From Deltaproteobacteria bacterium HGW-Deltaproteobacteria-4 (GTDB lineage Bacteria > Desulfobacterota > Desulfuromonadia > Desulfuromonadales > UBA2197): 64,000 nt of DNA. Positions within the stretch are counted from its first letter, which is position 1. Every line of letters starts with the position of its first letter. Shown here one piece after another: positions 14,491 through 24,230 of this stretch. The notes beneath the pieces are model-generated. The model saw nothing but the letters and a program-made list of their open reading frames with translations, was not told the DNA's origin and did not search any database. The stretch lies in the NCBI GenBank assembly GCA_002841765.1, contig PHAV01000006.1:153112-217111 (forward strand). The letters run 5' to 3'. A program made the position numbers and the translations under genes.

Positions 14491-17463
14491 ATGCGCAAGC
14501 ACGGACGTTTATTTATAGTCGCGCTTCTGCTGTTGCTGGCACCATCTCTCGCCAGTGCCTGGATTTTGCAGTACCAGGGGCAAGGGAGTAGCAGCGACGG
14601 AAGTGCAACAATCTACTTTCAGGATGCCACGACCAATGTCGTCCTTGACACCGCAAACGCGGCCACTTATGTCAAGGCATTGAAAGGGGGACAGTCGGTT
14701 GTTTCGCTGTCCGGCCCGGCAAAGGCCACGGTTGTACTGGCCACCAATATCTCCGCCACTGTTACCATTGACGGCACTCCGAGCGTGCAAACTGTCAGCT
14801 CGGCGGAGTATCCTCTCCCGGAAACTACGGTCAAGATGATCGCTGCCTGGGGTCAGGCCGCTTCGGCCAAGGGCAATGTCTCTATCGTCAAGACCACTGG
14901 TGGCAGCACCCTGGTGCAGTATGGCACTGTCAGCACCATGACCGGCTATAACGGTCTCGCTTTCGGCTCCACCGTTAATGTCAAGGCCTCCCCGCGCAGT
15001 GACTATCAAGTCACCGGGATTACCGTCTCCAAACTGGCGGCTGGTGAAACCGTCCCCGTCGTTACTAACCCGGCGTTTTCGACGGTTGGCGCCGGCGTAC
15101 CGGTAACGGTCACCGGCGTTGTGGTTGACACTGCTTCTGTCAGCGTCTCCGCATCGTATGCTTTGGTCGCCAATGCTAAAGCTTTTCTCTCGGCACCGCT
15201 CAAGGCCGTTGTCGGCCAGACGGTGACTCTGAGCGCTGTTGGCAGCACCAGCAATGATCCTTCGGTCACCTATCAATTTAAGGTGGGCGGAGTAGAGGCG
15301 CAGAATACAACAGTTAAAACTTACACCTTCACCCCGACAGCGCCCAGCACCGGGCTTGCTATTGAGCTGAATATTTTAGACGGCACGACTCCTCTGGCGA
15401 CCAAAACCGCCACTGTCCAGGTTGTCACCGCCGGTGAACTTTCCCAGAACCTCTGTCTCGGCTGCCATAGCGGCAGCACCCCGACAGTTGTTGCGCAAGT
15501 CAATGCGTCCAGCCATGCTGCAGTTAGCTGCGCTGACTGTCACAGCACGGCACCACACAACACCTTGACCGATCAGCCGCGGATGGTCGATGCCGCTGCC
15601 GTCATGACCGGTGGCTGTGCAGAATGTCACACAACGAAGTCTGACGCACAATTGAAGGTGAACCCCTTCAACAGCGAGATCTCCGAGCGCTTTGTTACCA
15701 GCCGTCACGCGGTTCAGTCGGCCCGTAACGCCTATTGCTCGGCCTGTCACAGCCATGAAGGTTTTGTGGCTCGCATCGGCAACGATAAAATCACCACCAA
15801 TGCCGAACTGGCAACCAGTTACACGGCCGCAAATATTGACGTGTATGCTCTCCCCGTTGGCTCCAGCACCATCGCTGGCGTTAACCGCAAGCAGTGCTCC
15901 ACCTGCCACAGCGAACACGACTTTGGCCTGCGTGGCGCAGGCGACGAAGTAGCCACTGGTCTGCTCCCGTCCAATGGTGCGACGTTTGCCGTCGACACGA
16001 CCCGGACCGTTTACTCGGCCGAGTTTAACCTCTGTACCGCTTGCCATATGGTCGATCTGACCGCAACCTTCGTGCCTGAGGAAGGTTATGGCGGACGCGG
16101 AATGTTCACCTATGAACTCTCCGAAAAGTATTCCAGCGCTAATCTGATGCCTGCAGGTGCTACGACCTTTGACCTGACCAAGGCGCCGTTCTACCATGAC
16201 GGTGTCAGCGGTTCCGGCCGTACCTTCGTCGATACGCACTTCAGCGGGACCATCATGCAGCATCTGACCAAATTCGACGGGTCCACCACGGACATTGAGC
16301 TTGTCGGTTACAACATCAATGCCGGTAGCGCCAATGCCTGTACCATCTGTCACGATCCGCACACCGCCGGCAAGATGCTCGACGTTGGCGCCGGCACCAC
16401 CGTGGCTGTCGATGACAACAACAACAAAGCTATCTCCTTTGCACAGGGTCTCGGCGACTTCCACACCGACTACCTCGCCGATCCGTTCTCCCGCGTTCAG
16501 ACTGGTTGCACTCCGTGTCACACCGGTTCGGCCTTCCCGCGCCTAGCCAATGGTGCGACGGTTGCTGAACTCGGAAGCGCGCCCTGGAGTGTTATCGGCT
16601 GCCGCAGCTGTCATGATGTGGCCCAGCCGAACGCTGCCCCCGGGGCCAACAACGCCGCTGCTTTTGAGGCGGTCCGTGAGTTCCCCGCAGGGTACGAGTA
16701 CAAGTTCAACAACACCAACGCCGCCGTTGTCACCGCTGCAGAGCTTGGCAACAGCGCTATCTGCTTCGAGTGCCACAAAGGTCGCACCGCTGGTGTTCTG
16801 CCTGCTACCGATCCGGCTGCCGGCACCACCAACTACGCCATCTCTTACTTGCACTATGCGCCGTCCATGGCCATCCTCTTTGGTAACGACTCCAAAATGG
16901 CTCTGACCTACCCCAACAAGACCTATGCCGGGCGGATGACGCACTTTGATGGCACCACCAAGTTCAACTGCACCGATTGCCACAATGTCCACACCGGCAA
17001 GGACGTCATGTATGACAGCACCTCTTGCAACACTTGCCATAATGCCGGCTCCGCGAATCTGAGCAAAGATGCTCTGGCTCACCGGACCGAGCTCTTCAGT
17101 ATTCAACTGCTTGACACCATCATGGCGGCAATGGTTGCAGCCGATGGCCAGGTTGGTCTTAATGCTACCTGCCAGACCAAGATCACGGCATTGAAGGGCA
17201 CTTACCCAAATGTCAACTTCGCCACCGCGAATGAAGAGCTGATGTCTTACATTGCGGAGCGTCAGGCCTACTTCCCGAGTCGCGCCATTGCACACGCTGT
17301 CGCTACCTGGAAGATCTTCACCTACGAAGATGGTCCCGAGCATGGCCTGACTCATGGCCATGGCGGCTCCTGGGCGCACAACAGCAAATTCGCCCGTCAG
17401 CTCATGTATGACGCTATTGAATCTCTTAATCCTGCCGCTGTGGCCGGGTTAACCCGTCCCTAA
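14491..17463 (+). CDS. Large secreted dodecaheme cytochrome with heme-free beta-rich N-terminal region
   Basis: A 990-residue protein starting at an ATG 6 bp after AAGGAG (the frame is open 17 codons further up). Signal peptide cleavage is near ASA/WI. Residues 24-315 have no heme motif and look like repeated beta domains, the last Ig/PKD-like (VVGQTVTLSAVGSTS). Twelve CXXCH motifs lie between about residues 321 and 850: CLGCH, CADCH, CAECH, CSACH, CSTCH, CTACH, CTICH, CTPCH, CRSCH, CFECH, CTDCH and CNTCH. The last 140 residues are heme-free, probably helical, and contain GLTHGHGGSWAHN. It is likely extracellular. It is 103 bp after the tetraheme gene, with a GC-rich hairpin between them, and ends at a strong terminator. 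I do not recognise a named orthologue. Confidence 0.9.
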   Translation: MRKHGRLFIVALLLLLAPSLASAWILQYQGQGSSSDGSATIYFQDATTNVVLDTANAATYVKALKGGQSVVSLSGPAKATVVLATNISATVTIDGTPSVQTVSSAEYPLPETTVKMIAAWGQAASAKGNVSIVKTTGGSTLVQYGTVSTMTGYNGLAFGSTVNVKASPRSDYQVTGITVSKLAAGETVPVVTNPAFSTVGAGVPVTVTGVVVDTASVSVSASYALVANAKAFLSAPLKAVVGQTVTLSAVGSTSNDPSVTYQFKVGGVEAQNTTVKTYTFTPTAPSTGLAIELNILDGTTPLATKTATVQVVTAGELSQNLCLGCHSGSTPTVVAQVNASSHAAVSCADCHSTAPHNTLTDQPRMVDAAAVMTGGCAECHTTKSDAQLKVNPFNSEISERFVTSRHAVQSARNAYCSACHSHEGFVARIGNDKITTNAELATSYTAANIDVYALPVGSSTIAGVNRKQCSTCHSEHDFGLRGAGDEVATGLLPSNGATFAVDTTRTVYSAEFNLCTACHMVDLTATFVPEEGYGGRGMFTYELSEKYSSANLMPAGATTFDLTKAPFYHDGVSGSGRTFVDTHFSGTIMQHLTKFDGSTTDIELVGYNINAGSANACTICHDPHTAGKMLDVGAGTTVAVDDNNNKAISFAQGLGDFHTDYLADPFSRVQTGCTPCHTGSAFPRLANGATVAELGSAPWSVIGCRSCHDVAQPNAAPGANNAAAFEAVREFPAGYEYKFNNTNAAVVTAAELGNSAICFECHKGRTAGVLPATDPAAGTTNYAISYLHYAPSMAILFGNDSKMALTYPNKTYAGRMTHFDGTTKFNCTDCHNVHTGKDVMYDSTSCNTCHNAGSANLSKDALAHRTELFSIQLLDTIMAAMVAADGQVGLNATCQTKITALKGTYPNVNFATANEELMSYIAERQAYFPSRAIAHAVATWKIFTYEDGPEHGLTHGHGGSWAHNSKFARQLMYDAIESLNPAAVAGLTRP

Positions 17464-17489
17464 CAGTGACGGCAGTGTAATGCCCTCGA

Positions 17490-17517
17490 CCGGGCCCTTC
17501 GGGGCCCGGTTTTTTTT
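17490..17517 (+). terminator. Strong rho-independent terminator
   Basis: CCGGGCCC, loop TTCG, GGGCCCGG, then eight T. It is a perfect 8-bp stem, 27 bp after the dodecaheme stop codon. Confidence 0.95.
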
Positions 17518-17740
17518 CAGGCAGGTCCCGGACGACACCTGTTTCGCTGCCGCGTGGCATCACAACAAACGAACCCACCGTGTGATCCTGCCCGACAAAT
17601 ACTTCAACTATAAAAAACACGAGAAGTGTGCTATATTTCAGACTATTTTTGCAGTAAGATCAGGGTGGGTCATGTGCCACCGTTTTTAGGGCCGCTTGAT
17701 TTTGAATGCCCGGAGAAGGCGGTAAAACGAGGTGAAAAAT

Positions 17741-19651
17741 ATGTCCGAATTACAAAAGCACCCCGACGGCCCATGGTGGCGCAGTAATCTTCTGGCGTTG
17801 GTCTGTATTCTCGTCTTCGGCGCGATCCTTTATGGTCACACGCTCAATGCCCCCTGGTATCTGGATGACGAGAGGGCCATTCTCGAAAACACGACCATTC
17901 ACCATTTGGATCAGGCCCTTGTAGACCTCCTTTCCATGCGCGGTCTCGCCAACCTGACCTTCGCCCTCAACTACCGTTTCGGCGGCACCGAGGTCAGCGG
18001 CTATCACCTGGTCAACATCGCCATCCACCTGCTGAGCTCCTGTTTGGTCTTTTTTATTCTCAAGCGGGTATTTACCGGTCGTCCCCTCCTCGTCCTCGGC
18101 GGTGCCCTGCTCTTTGTCGCCCATCCCTTGCAGACCCAGGCCGTCACTTACATCGTTCAGCGCATGACCAGTCTCGCTGCTCTCTTCTTTTTTCTCGCTC
18201 TCTTCCTTTATATCCGCGCACGGGAGACGCAGGAGAGCGCGACCGGAACAGCCCCGACCCGTTCGTGGCTGTTCTATGGAGGGGCTCTCTTTTGCGGCGC
18301 GCTGGCGGTGTATACCAAGCAGAACGCTGCGGTGCTGCCGCTCGCACTTATCCTCTTCGACCGCTATTTTCTTCCGCAAGGGGATAAGAAACCGTGGGCG
18401 CGACTCCTGCTGTATGTCGTCCCTTTCTTCCTGGTTCCGTTCTGGCTCGGTGTGCAGAGTTTGCTGATGCCGATGCTCTCGCCGGAAGGTCTCGGCAATA
18501 TCGGCGGCCTCCCGGACCTGATCCATCTCCGTCACAACTCGCCGCTCAACTACCTGGTGACACAGTTCACGGTCATCTGGATCTATCTTCGCCTCCTTAT
18601 CTTCCCTTACGGCCTGACTCTTGACTATGACCTGCCGATCGTTGCCAATCTCTGGCACTGGCCCGGCATGGTCGGACTGCTGGGGATCGTCGGCCTGCTG
18701 ACGGCAGCGACTCTGCTCCGCAAGCGGCAACCGGTTCTCTCTGCCGGGATCTTCTGGTTCTTTCTGACCTTGGCGATCGAATCGTCTATCATCCCCCTTG
18801 ACCCGGTTTTTGAGCATCGCCTTTATCTGCCGATGTTCGGTTTTGTTTTGGTGGTGATGGGGTGTCTGGCACTTCTTCCGCGTCGTTTCACGATTCCTGC
18901 CGTTGTCCTGATCACCGGAGTGGTGGCAGTATTGACCTGGCAGCGCAACGCTCTGTGGAATGATCCGGTCGCCTTCCTGGAAGACAATCTTCGCAGTGCC
19001 CCGCGCAGCGAGCGGGTGCGCCTCGATTTAGGCAATCTCTACCTTAAAGCTAAACGGGTCGACGAGGCGCAGAGAGTGTACGAAGAGGCCCTGGCTATCA
19101 ATCCCGGCTATGTGCTGATTCACATCAATCTCGCCCGGGCATATGTGGCGCAGAAGGAATATCAGAAGGCGGCAGCCATCCTCGAGGAAGGAATACGCCG
19201 CGATCCATCTCACTTCAAGCTCTACAACAACCTGGGAGTCGTCTACAATATGCTCGGCAACTTCCCTTCTGCCGTCGCTACGTTGCAGCGGGCAACTCAC
19301 ATTGAGTCCGGGAATGCCACGGTCTATTTCAACCTTGGCATCGCCTATGACCGCCTCGGTCGCCTCGACGAAGCGATCGCCAATTTCCGGCGCTCGACCG
19401 CGCTTGGAAACAGCGATCCGGCCACCCATTTCAATCTGGGACTGGCGCTCCACAAAAAAGGGGAACGGCAATCGGCTCTGCAGGAGTTTCTGGTCGCGTC
19501 CCGACTAAATCCGAGCCACGCCGGCAGCCTTTTTAATGCAGGAATGGTCTACATTGAACTCGGCAACCAGATGGCAGCGCGTGATGTGGCGGCGCAGTTG
19601 CAAACGCTCAATCCCGGGATGGCCAGGCAACTGGAAAGTCGCATCAACTAG
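17741..19651 (+). CDS. TMTC-like polytopic membrane protein with C-terminal TPR repeats (putative GT-C glycosyltransferase)
   Basis: About 636 residues. The first ~420 hold around ten membrane segments. They contain the acidic pair YLDDERAIL shortly after TM1 and the conserved HPLQTQAVTYIVQR, resembling GT-C glycosyltransferases of the TMTC/PMT type. The last ~210 residues are about six TPR units (YLKAKRVDEAQRVYEEALAI, YNNLGVVYNMLGNFPSAVAT). GT-C enzymes use lipid-linked sugars on the outer face of the inner membrane. Glycosylation of exported protein or polymer assembly is inferred. The start is ATG 17741, 8 bp after GAGG; GTG 17732 is an alternative. A paralogue lies at 30683-32884, so the two bracket the glycan cluster. 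It opens the cluster after the cytochrome terminator. Confidence 0.8.
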   Translation: MSELQKHPDGPWWRSNLLALVCILVFGAILYGHTLNAPWYLDDERAILENTTIHHLDQALVDLLSMRGLANLTFALNYRFGGTEVSGYHLVNIAIHLLSSCLVFFILKRVFTGRPLLVLGGALLFVAHPLQTQAVTYIVQRMTSLAALFFFLALFLYIRARETQESATGTAPTRSWLFYGGALFCGALAVYTKQNAAVLPLALILFDRYFLPQGDKKPWARLLLYVVPFFLVPFWLGVQSLLMPMLSPEGLGNIGGLPDLIHLRHNSPLNYLVTQFTVIWIYLRLLIFPYGLTLDYDLPIVANLWHWPGMVGLLGIVGLLTAATLLRKRQPVLSAGIFWFFLTLAIESSIIPLDPVFEHRLYLPMFGFVLVVMGCLALLPRRFTIPAVVLITGVVAVLTWQRNALWNDPVAFLEDNLRSAPRSERVRLDLGNLYLKAKRVDEAQRVYEEALAINPGYVLIHINLARAYVAQKEYQKAAAILEEGIRRDPSHFKLYNNLGVVYNMLGNFPSAVATLQRATHIESGNATVYFNLGIAYDRLGRLDEAIANFRRSTALGNSDPATHFNLGLALHKKGERQSALQEFLVASRLNPSHAGSLFNAGMVYIELGNQMAARDVAAQLQTLNPGMARQLESRIN

Positions 19652-19696
19652 GGCGACTTATATGGAGCAATTTGTGAAGCGTCACGACAGGAAGTG

Positions 19697-21031
19697 ATGA
19701 AACAATTCTGGATCAGATATCTGCCCGCCGCCCTGAGAAAAAAAATTGACGGACGAGCTTATCTGCAAAATGTCGTCAGCAATACCGGCTGGCAGTTCGC
19801 AGACAACCTCTTGCGCATGGGCGTCGGTCTGATCGTCGGTATCTGGCTGGCGCGCTACCTTGGGCCGGACCAGTTCGGTCTGCTCAGTTACGCTTTGGCC
19901 TTTGTCGCTCTGTTTTCAGCTTTTGGCTCCCTTGGTCTTGACGATATCATTGTCCGCGACATTGTCCGCGACCCGGCCTGCAAGAACGAGATCCTCGGTT
20001 CTGCTTTCCTCCTGCGGGTCCTCGGCGGGGCAGTCACCTTCCTGTCGGCGACGGGGTCAATCTTTATTCTTCGTCCGGCTGACGGTTTGAGTTTCTGGCT
20101 GGTGGCGATCATTGCCGCCGGGGCAATTTTTCAGGCTTTCAACGTCATCGAGTTCTGGTTTCATTCGCAGGTCCAGGCCCGGTATGTGGTCTTTGCCAGG
20201 AATGGCGCATTTCTCTTCTGTTCCCTCGTCAAAATCGTCCTTATCCTGGCCGCTGCGCCCCTGCTCACCTTTGCCTGGGTAGCGTTGCTGGAGGTGGTTG
20301 TTGGCGCCGCGGGCTTGATAGTTGCTTACAATTCCGGGACAAGTCCCCTCCGGGACTGGCACGGCAATCTGAAAAAGGCGGGGGAGCTTCTAAAAGACAG
20401 CTGGCCGCTGATGCTCTCGGGCATGGTTGTCATGGTCTATTTGCGGATCGATCAGGTCATGCTCGGGGAAATGACGGGGAATAAAGAGGTCGGCATCTAT
20501 TCCGTGGCAGTACGTTTGGCGGAGGTCTGGTATTTTATTCCGTCGGCAATCTACTGGTCGGTTTTCCCCAGCATTGTCGAAGCAAAGGCAGTCAGCGATG
20601 AGCTTTTTTACGCGCGACTGCAGAAACTTTACAATCTGATGGCACTGTCATCCTATGCGATCGCTGTACCGGTGACGTTGTTGGCGCAGTGGCTGGTGCC
20701 GACCCTGTTCGGCGAAGCCTACGGCCGGGGCGGACTGATGTTGGCGGTGCTGGTCTGGTCGAACATCTTTACCAGTTTAGAGATGGCCAGAAGCTCTTTT
20801 TTGACTGCAATGAACTGGACCAGATTGTATCTCTTGACGGTCGTTCTCGGCTGCCTGTTGAATATCCTCCTTAACTGGTACCTGATTCCCAGATACGGCG
20901 GTATGGGAGCGGTGATTGCCTCGGTCATCGCTTACTGGTTCGCAGCACACGGCTCGTGTTTCCTCTTCAAACCGCTGCGAAAAACGGGCGGCATGTTGAC
21001 CAGAGCGCTGCTTTATCCAAAGATTTGGTAG
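19697..21031 (+). CDS. Wzx-type oligosaccharide/lipid-linked glycan flippase
   Basis: About 444 residues with some 12-14 hydrophobic helices throughout, of the polysaccharide-export (MATE/MVF-like, Wzx) family. The N-terminal region NTGWQFADNLLRMGVGLIVG is typical. Such proteins flip undecaprenyl-linked sugar units across the inner membrane. It sits 42 bp after the TPR gene and before the sugar-modifying and glycosyltransferase genes. The start is ATG 19697, or GTG 19694 one codon earlier; the AGGAAG motif is very close to both, so the exact start is uncertain. A Wzy polymerase is not evident, and the TMTC-like proteins could occupy a related step. Confidence 0.85.
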   Translation: MKQFWIRYLPAALRKKIDGRAYLQNVVSNTGWQFADNLLRMGVGLIVGIWLARYLGPDQFGLLSYALAFVALFSAFGSLGLDDIIVRDIVRDPACKNEILGSAFLLRVLGGAVTFLSATGSIFILRPADGLSFWLVAIIAAGAIFQAFNVIEFWFHSQVQARYVVFARNGAFLFCSLVKIVLILAAAPLLTFAWVALLEVVVGAAGLIVAYNSGTSPLRDWHGNLKKAGELLKDSWPLMLSGMVVMVYLRIDQVMLGEMTGNKEVGIYSVAVRLAEVWYFIPSAIYWSVFPSIVEAKAVSDELFYARLQKLYNLMALSSYAIAVPVTLLAQWLVPTLFGEAYGRGGLMLAVLVWSNIFTSLEMARSSFLTAMNWTRLYLLTVVLGCLLNILLNWYLIPRYGGMGAVIASVIAYWFAAHGSCFLFKPLRKTGGMLTRALLYPKIW

Positions 21032-21058
21032 ATTTCGGAAAAGATTAAATTGAGCTAG

Positions 21059-22558
21059 ATGACAAAGGAATCGGTGAGCGAAATGAGTTCAGTGCAGACG
21101 GCGTTCAGCCTTTATGCAGGCGGTCTTCTGACCGGGGATGTCGCACGGCCCAGTGAAATCGACGAACAGGATTGGCCGCTTGTCCTCCGACTGGCGAGTA
21201 AACTTTTTCTTGAGCCGACCCGGACCAGTCGCGATCTGGCCAAGGAGTTCGCATTGTCACGCCCGGAGCTGGTCCGTCTGTACCGGGTCATCAGAAATAT
21301 CCGGGAGATTCAGGATGCCTGGACCTTCGACTCGCCGCTGCGCCGACGTGTCAGCTTTCTGCGCAGGGAGCTGCAGCCGGAGAATCTCCCTTCCCTCCAA
21401 TCGATGTTCAACGGCGAGGTGTGCCTGCCCAATCACATTGAGTTTCATCCGGCGCTGATGTGTAATCTGCGTTGCCGGGCCTGTCCCAATATCCAGTCCG
21501 ACAGCAAGGGGGACTGGCAGTTTCTGGGATATCCCAAGCTCGGTGTGCCCTTGCAGCCCAACCAACTGAATCTGATTGCTGACCTTTTTCTGGAAATGGG
21601 CATCAACGACTACAGCTTCGGCGGTGGTGGCGAGCCGTCGCTCTCTGATCTCACCTTAGAAGGCATCGCCCACTTGCACCGCAGTAGCAAGGCGGAAATA
21701 TCCCTCTATACCAACGGGATTTTCCCGGCCTCCTGGGGTGAGGCGGAATTCCGGACTCTGGTGTCAGGCCTGCACAAGATGCGCTTCAGCATCGATGCGG
21801 CAAACGCCCAGGAATGGTCAAGCTACAAGGGCCGGCCAACAGAATTTTTTGAACTCCTCTGGAAAAACATTCAGGCGGTAGTGCAGGCCAAGCGAAAAGA
21901 AGCGAGTTCAACGAGAATCGGTGCCAGCTGCCTGGTGTCTGATTTGACCTGCAATGACGTCGAGGTCTTTCTGTTGCGGGCTATGAATACCGGGCTCGAT
22001 TTCTGTGATATCAAGGCGGTGGAAACCTGTTTCGGCGAGAAGACCGAATATAAAGCCAAAAGCCGGAAGATCAGGGAAGTGCTCGGCGAACTTATCAGCA
22101 AGGTTCGCGCTGGCATCTACGCACCGATGGATGTCGTCGTGGATGACAGTCTGTTACGTGACGAAGGGGATCCGACGACTGCCGACGCTGCCCCCAGCCG
22201 CTGCTGGATCGCGGTTCGCGGACGCATGCTGACAGTGGGACCGTACGGTGAGCTGTATCCTTGCTCGGACGCGGCGAATCCGGGGGCGGTGGAACGCTGT
22301 AATAACAAGTTGATCGGCCAACTCACGGATTTTTCCAGCCTTGACGCTCTGCGCGCGGAATTCACTGCGATCTGGTCGGACAGCCTGTCGCGACGACAGT
22401 TGATGTCACGGAACAACTGTTCCTACTGTGTCCCTTCGCATAACAACTACAATACCGCAGTCGACAAACTCTACCAGGACTGGCAGTTCGGCATCATGCC
22501 CGAAGACCAGCCATTTGCCGGTGAACCCGACCATTACCATAGGTCTCACGGATCATGA
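21059..22558 (+). CDS. Radical SAM/SPASM-type protein with helical N-terminal extension
   Basis: A 499-residue protein. The first ~110 residues are helical, with a winged-helix-like stretch (SRDLAKEFALSRPELVRLYRV). The radical SAM core follows, with its cluster motif as CNLRCRAC (CX3CX2C), then the glycine-rich SFGGGGEPSL and the SPASM-like C-terminal Cys set (RCWIAV, YPCSDA, ERCNN, NNCSYC). SPASM enzymes modify peptides, proteins or sugars using extra FeS clusters. The substrate here cannot be told. It lies inside the glycan cluster, 27 bp after the flippase. The start ATG at 21059 has only a weak ribosome site; ATG 21083 is possible. Confidence 0.8.
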   Translation: MTKESVSEMSSVQTAFSLYAGGLLTGDVARPSEIDEQDWPLVLRLASKLFLEPTRTSRDLAKEFALSRPELVRLYRVIRNIREIQDAWTFDSPLRRRVSFLRRELQPENLPSLQSMFNGEVCLPNHIEFHPALMCNLRCRACPNIQSDSKGDWQFLGYPKLGVPLQPNQLNLIADLFLEMGINDYSFGGGGEPSLSDLTLEGIAHLHRSSKAEISLYTNGIFPASWGEAEFRTLVSGLHKMRFSIDAANAQEWSSYKGRPTEFFELLWKNIQAVVQAKRKEASSTRIGASCLVSDLTCNDVEVFLLRAMNTGLDFCDIKAVETCFGEKTEYKAKSRKIREVLGELISKVRAGIYAPMDVVVDDSLLRDEGDPTTADAAPSRCWIAVRGRMLTVGPYGELYPCSDAANPGAVERCNNKLIGQLTDFSSLDALRAEFTAIWSDSLSRRQLMSRNNCSYCVPSHNNYNTAVDKLYQDWQFGIMPEDQPFAGEPDHYHRSHGS

Positions 22559-22639
22559 AGACCCCGTGTCCTACCACTCCATGGTTAGGCACGTTCACTG
22601 TTATGACTTGAACCCTGTACGTAAGGCTTTGAACATACA

Positions 22640-24178
22640 ATGAAAATTCTCTTGATTGGAATTTATGATGCCAACACTGTCAGTCTGGCGCCGCAAATCT
22701 TGGCCGGACGGGCAAAAGAGTCCCCGGTCGCGGCGGATCATGATATCCAGACGTGCGAGTTCTCCATTTTTTCCGATTCCGTCGAATCAATCACCGCCTG
22801 CATACAGGACCAGCAGCCGGACGTTGTCGGTTTCAGCTGCTATATCTGGAACTACAGCCTGATCAAAAAAATCACACCACACCTCGATTGCACGATTCTC
22901 CTTGGCGGGCCGCAAGTCACCGGCATCGAAAAACAGATCCTGCAATCCAACCCCGAAGTCGATATCATCGTGACCGGCGAGGGGGAGCAGACCTTCCTGG
23001 AGTTGCTTGAATATTTTTCCGGTAAAAAGTCCCTGCAAGAAATCCCCGGGATTACGACGAAAGATCTGCAAAATCCACAACACAAGCCGGCCGACCTAAA
23101 CGCTATCCCGCCTCTGTTCGCCGGGATCTTCGAGCAATATCCCGATATCACCTGGGTCAGCTTCGAGACCTCTCGCGGCTGCCCCATGGGGTGCGGCTAT
23201 TGTACCTGGGGCTATAACCGTGAAATGCGCTATTTCCCCCTCGATTACGTTTTATCCGAACTGGAAATCATCCTTCGCAATCCGCAAATACGGGAGATCT
23301 ATCTGTGCGACTCATCGTTGCTCCTCAACAAGCGACGTGCCATGACAATACTGGATCATATTATTCATTCGGGGTCAGACAAAACCATCCGTTATGAGTT
23401 TTCCCCGGAACAACTGGACGACGAAATCATTGAACGGATGTTGCAGCTCCCTGCCAGCGAATTCAACTTCGGTATCCAGACCATCAACCCGCCGGCCCTT
23501 GCCAGTATCGGCAGGCCTTTCGACAGAAAGCGCTTTGAAGGGAATTTTCAAAAATTCATTCAGGCTTTCCCTGCCGCGCAGATCACGGTCGATCTCATTT
23601 ACGGATTGCCGGACGATGATATCGAGGGTTATTTGAATTCGCTGGATTACGTCATGACCCTGCCCAGCGTTACCCGCATTTTGACCAATCCACTGATTGT
23701 TCTGCCCGGCTCGCGTTTTTTTCGTGACCGGGAGAAATACGGAATTATTCTCGCCGAGGACGATTCGTTTCTGCTCAGGGAAAATAGCACCTTCACTCAA
23801 GCCCGGATGCTAGATGCCCGCCGCTACTCTTTTTATGTCAACCTTCTATTTCTAAACTCCGCTCTGAAAAACGCCCTCCTCAAATTTGCCGAGGAGACGC
23901 AAACCAGGCCGGTAGAGCGGATGATCGACTTTTTTGGAACGCTCTCTTTTACGCTGGTACAAGGCGACTATCCCTACACCATTCCTTCCGTGAAGGAAGA
24001 TTTTGAACATCGTAATCGCGTTTTCGGTACGGTCCTCAACCGTTTTCCCGACATTATCGATGCATTTCAGGCATATTCCCACCACCGTTACGATTTCATG
24101 CTGCGTTCTTACCCGCAGTTTTTCACGGGTCAATACCATAAATACATAAAGTACGCGGCGGCAACCGGGGAGAAGTAA
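22640..24178 (+). CDS. B12-binding-domain radical SAM protein
   Basis: A 512-residue protein with an N-terminal cobalamin-binding Rossmann region (residues ~1-140; DVVGFSCYIWN, LGGPQVTG, TGEGEQTFLEL) followed by the radical SAM motif RGCPMGCGYC (CX3CX2C) near residue 183 and a C-terminal extension. The class includes methylases and ring-forming or sulfur-inserting enzymes. The DxHxxG cobalamin loop is not obvious, so it may bind B12 without the usual lower-ligand exchange. It is in the glycan cluster, separated from the previous radical SAM gene by 81 bp without features. The substrate is unknown. Confidence 0.8.
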   Translation: MKILLIGIYDANTVSLAPQILAGRAKESPVAADHDIQTCEFSIFSDSVESITACIQDQQPDVVGFSCYIWNYSLIKKITPHLDCTILLGGPQVTGIEKQILQSNPEVDIIVTGEGEQTFLELLEYFSGKKSLQEIPGITTKDLQNPQHKPADLNAIPPLFAGIFEQYPDITWVSFETSRGCPMGCGYCTWGYNREMRYFPLDYVLSELEIILRNPQIREIYLCDSSLLLNKRRAMTILDHIIHSGSDKTIRYEFSPEQLDDEIIERMLQLPASEFNFGIQTINPPALASIGRPFDRKRFEGNFQKFIQAFPAAQITVDLIYGLPDDDIEGYLNSLDYVMTLPSVTRILTNPLIVLPGSRFFRDREKYGIILAEDDSFLLRENSTFTQARMLDARRYSFYVNLLFLNSALKNALLKFAEETQTRPVERMIDFFGTLSFTLVQGDYPYTIPSVKEDFEHRNRVFGTVLNRFPDIIDAFQAYSHHRYDFMLRSYPQFFTGQYHKYIKYAAATGEK

Positions 24179-24230
24179 ACCAGGATCTGTACGCCAAAGC
24201 GTTGTCTCAATTCGAATATGAGGTCCACCC

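Noticed and set aside
17521-17740. Possible small gene or promoter after the dodecaheme terminator
   Set aside because: The 69-codon frame at 17480 covers the terminator itself. No convincing -35/-10 pair was found, only a weak TATATT near 17631.
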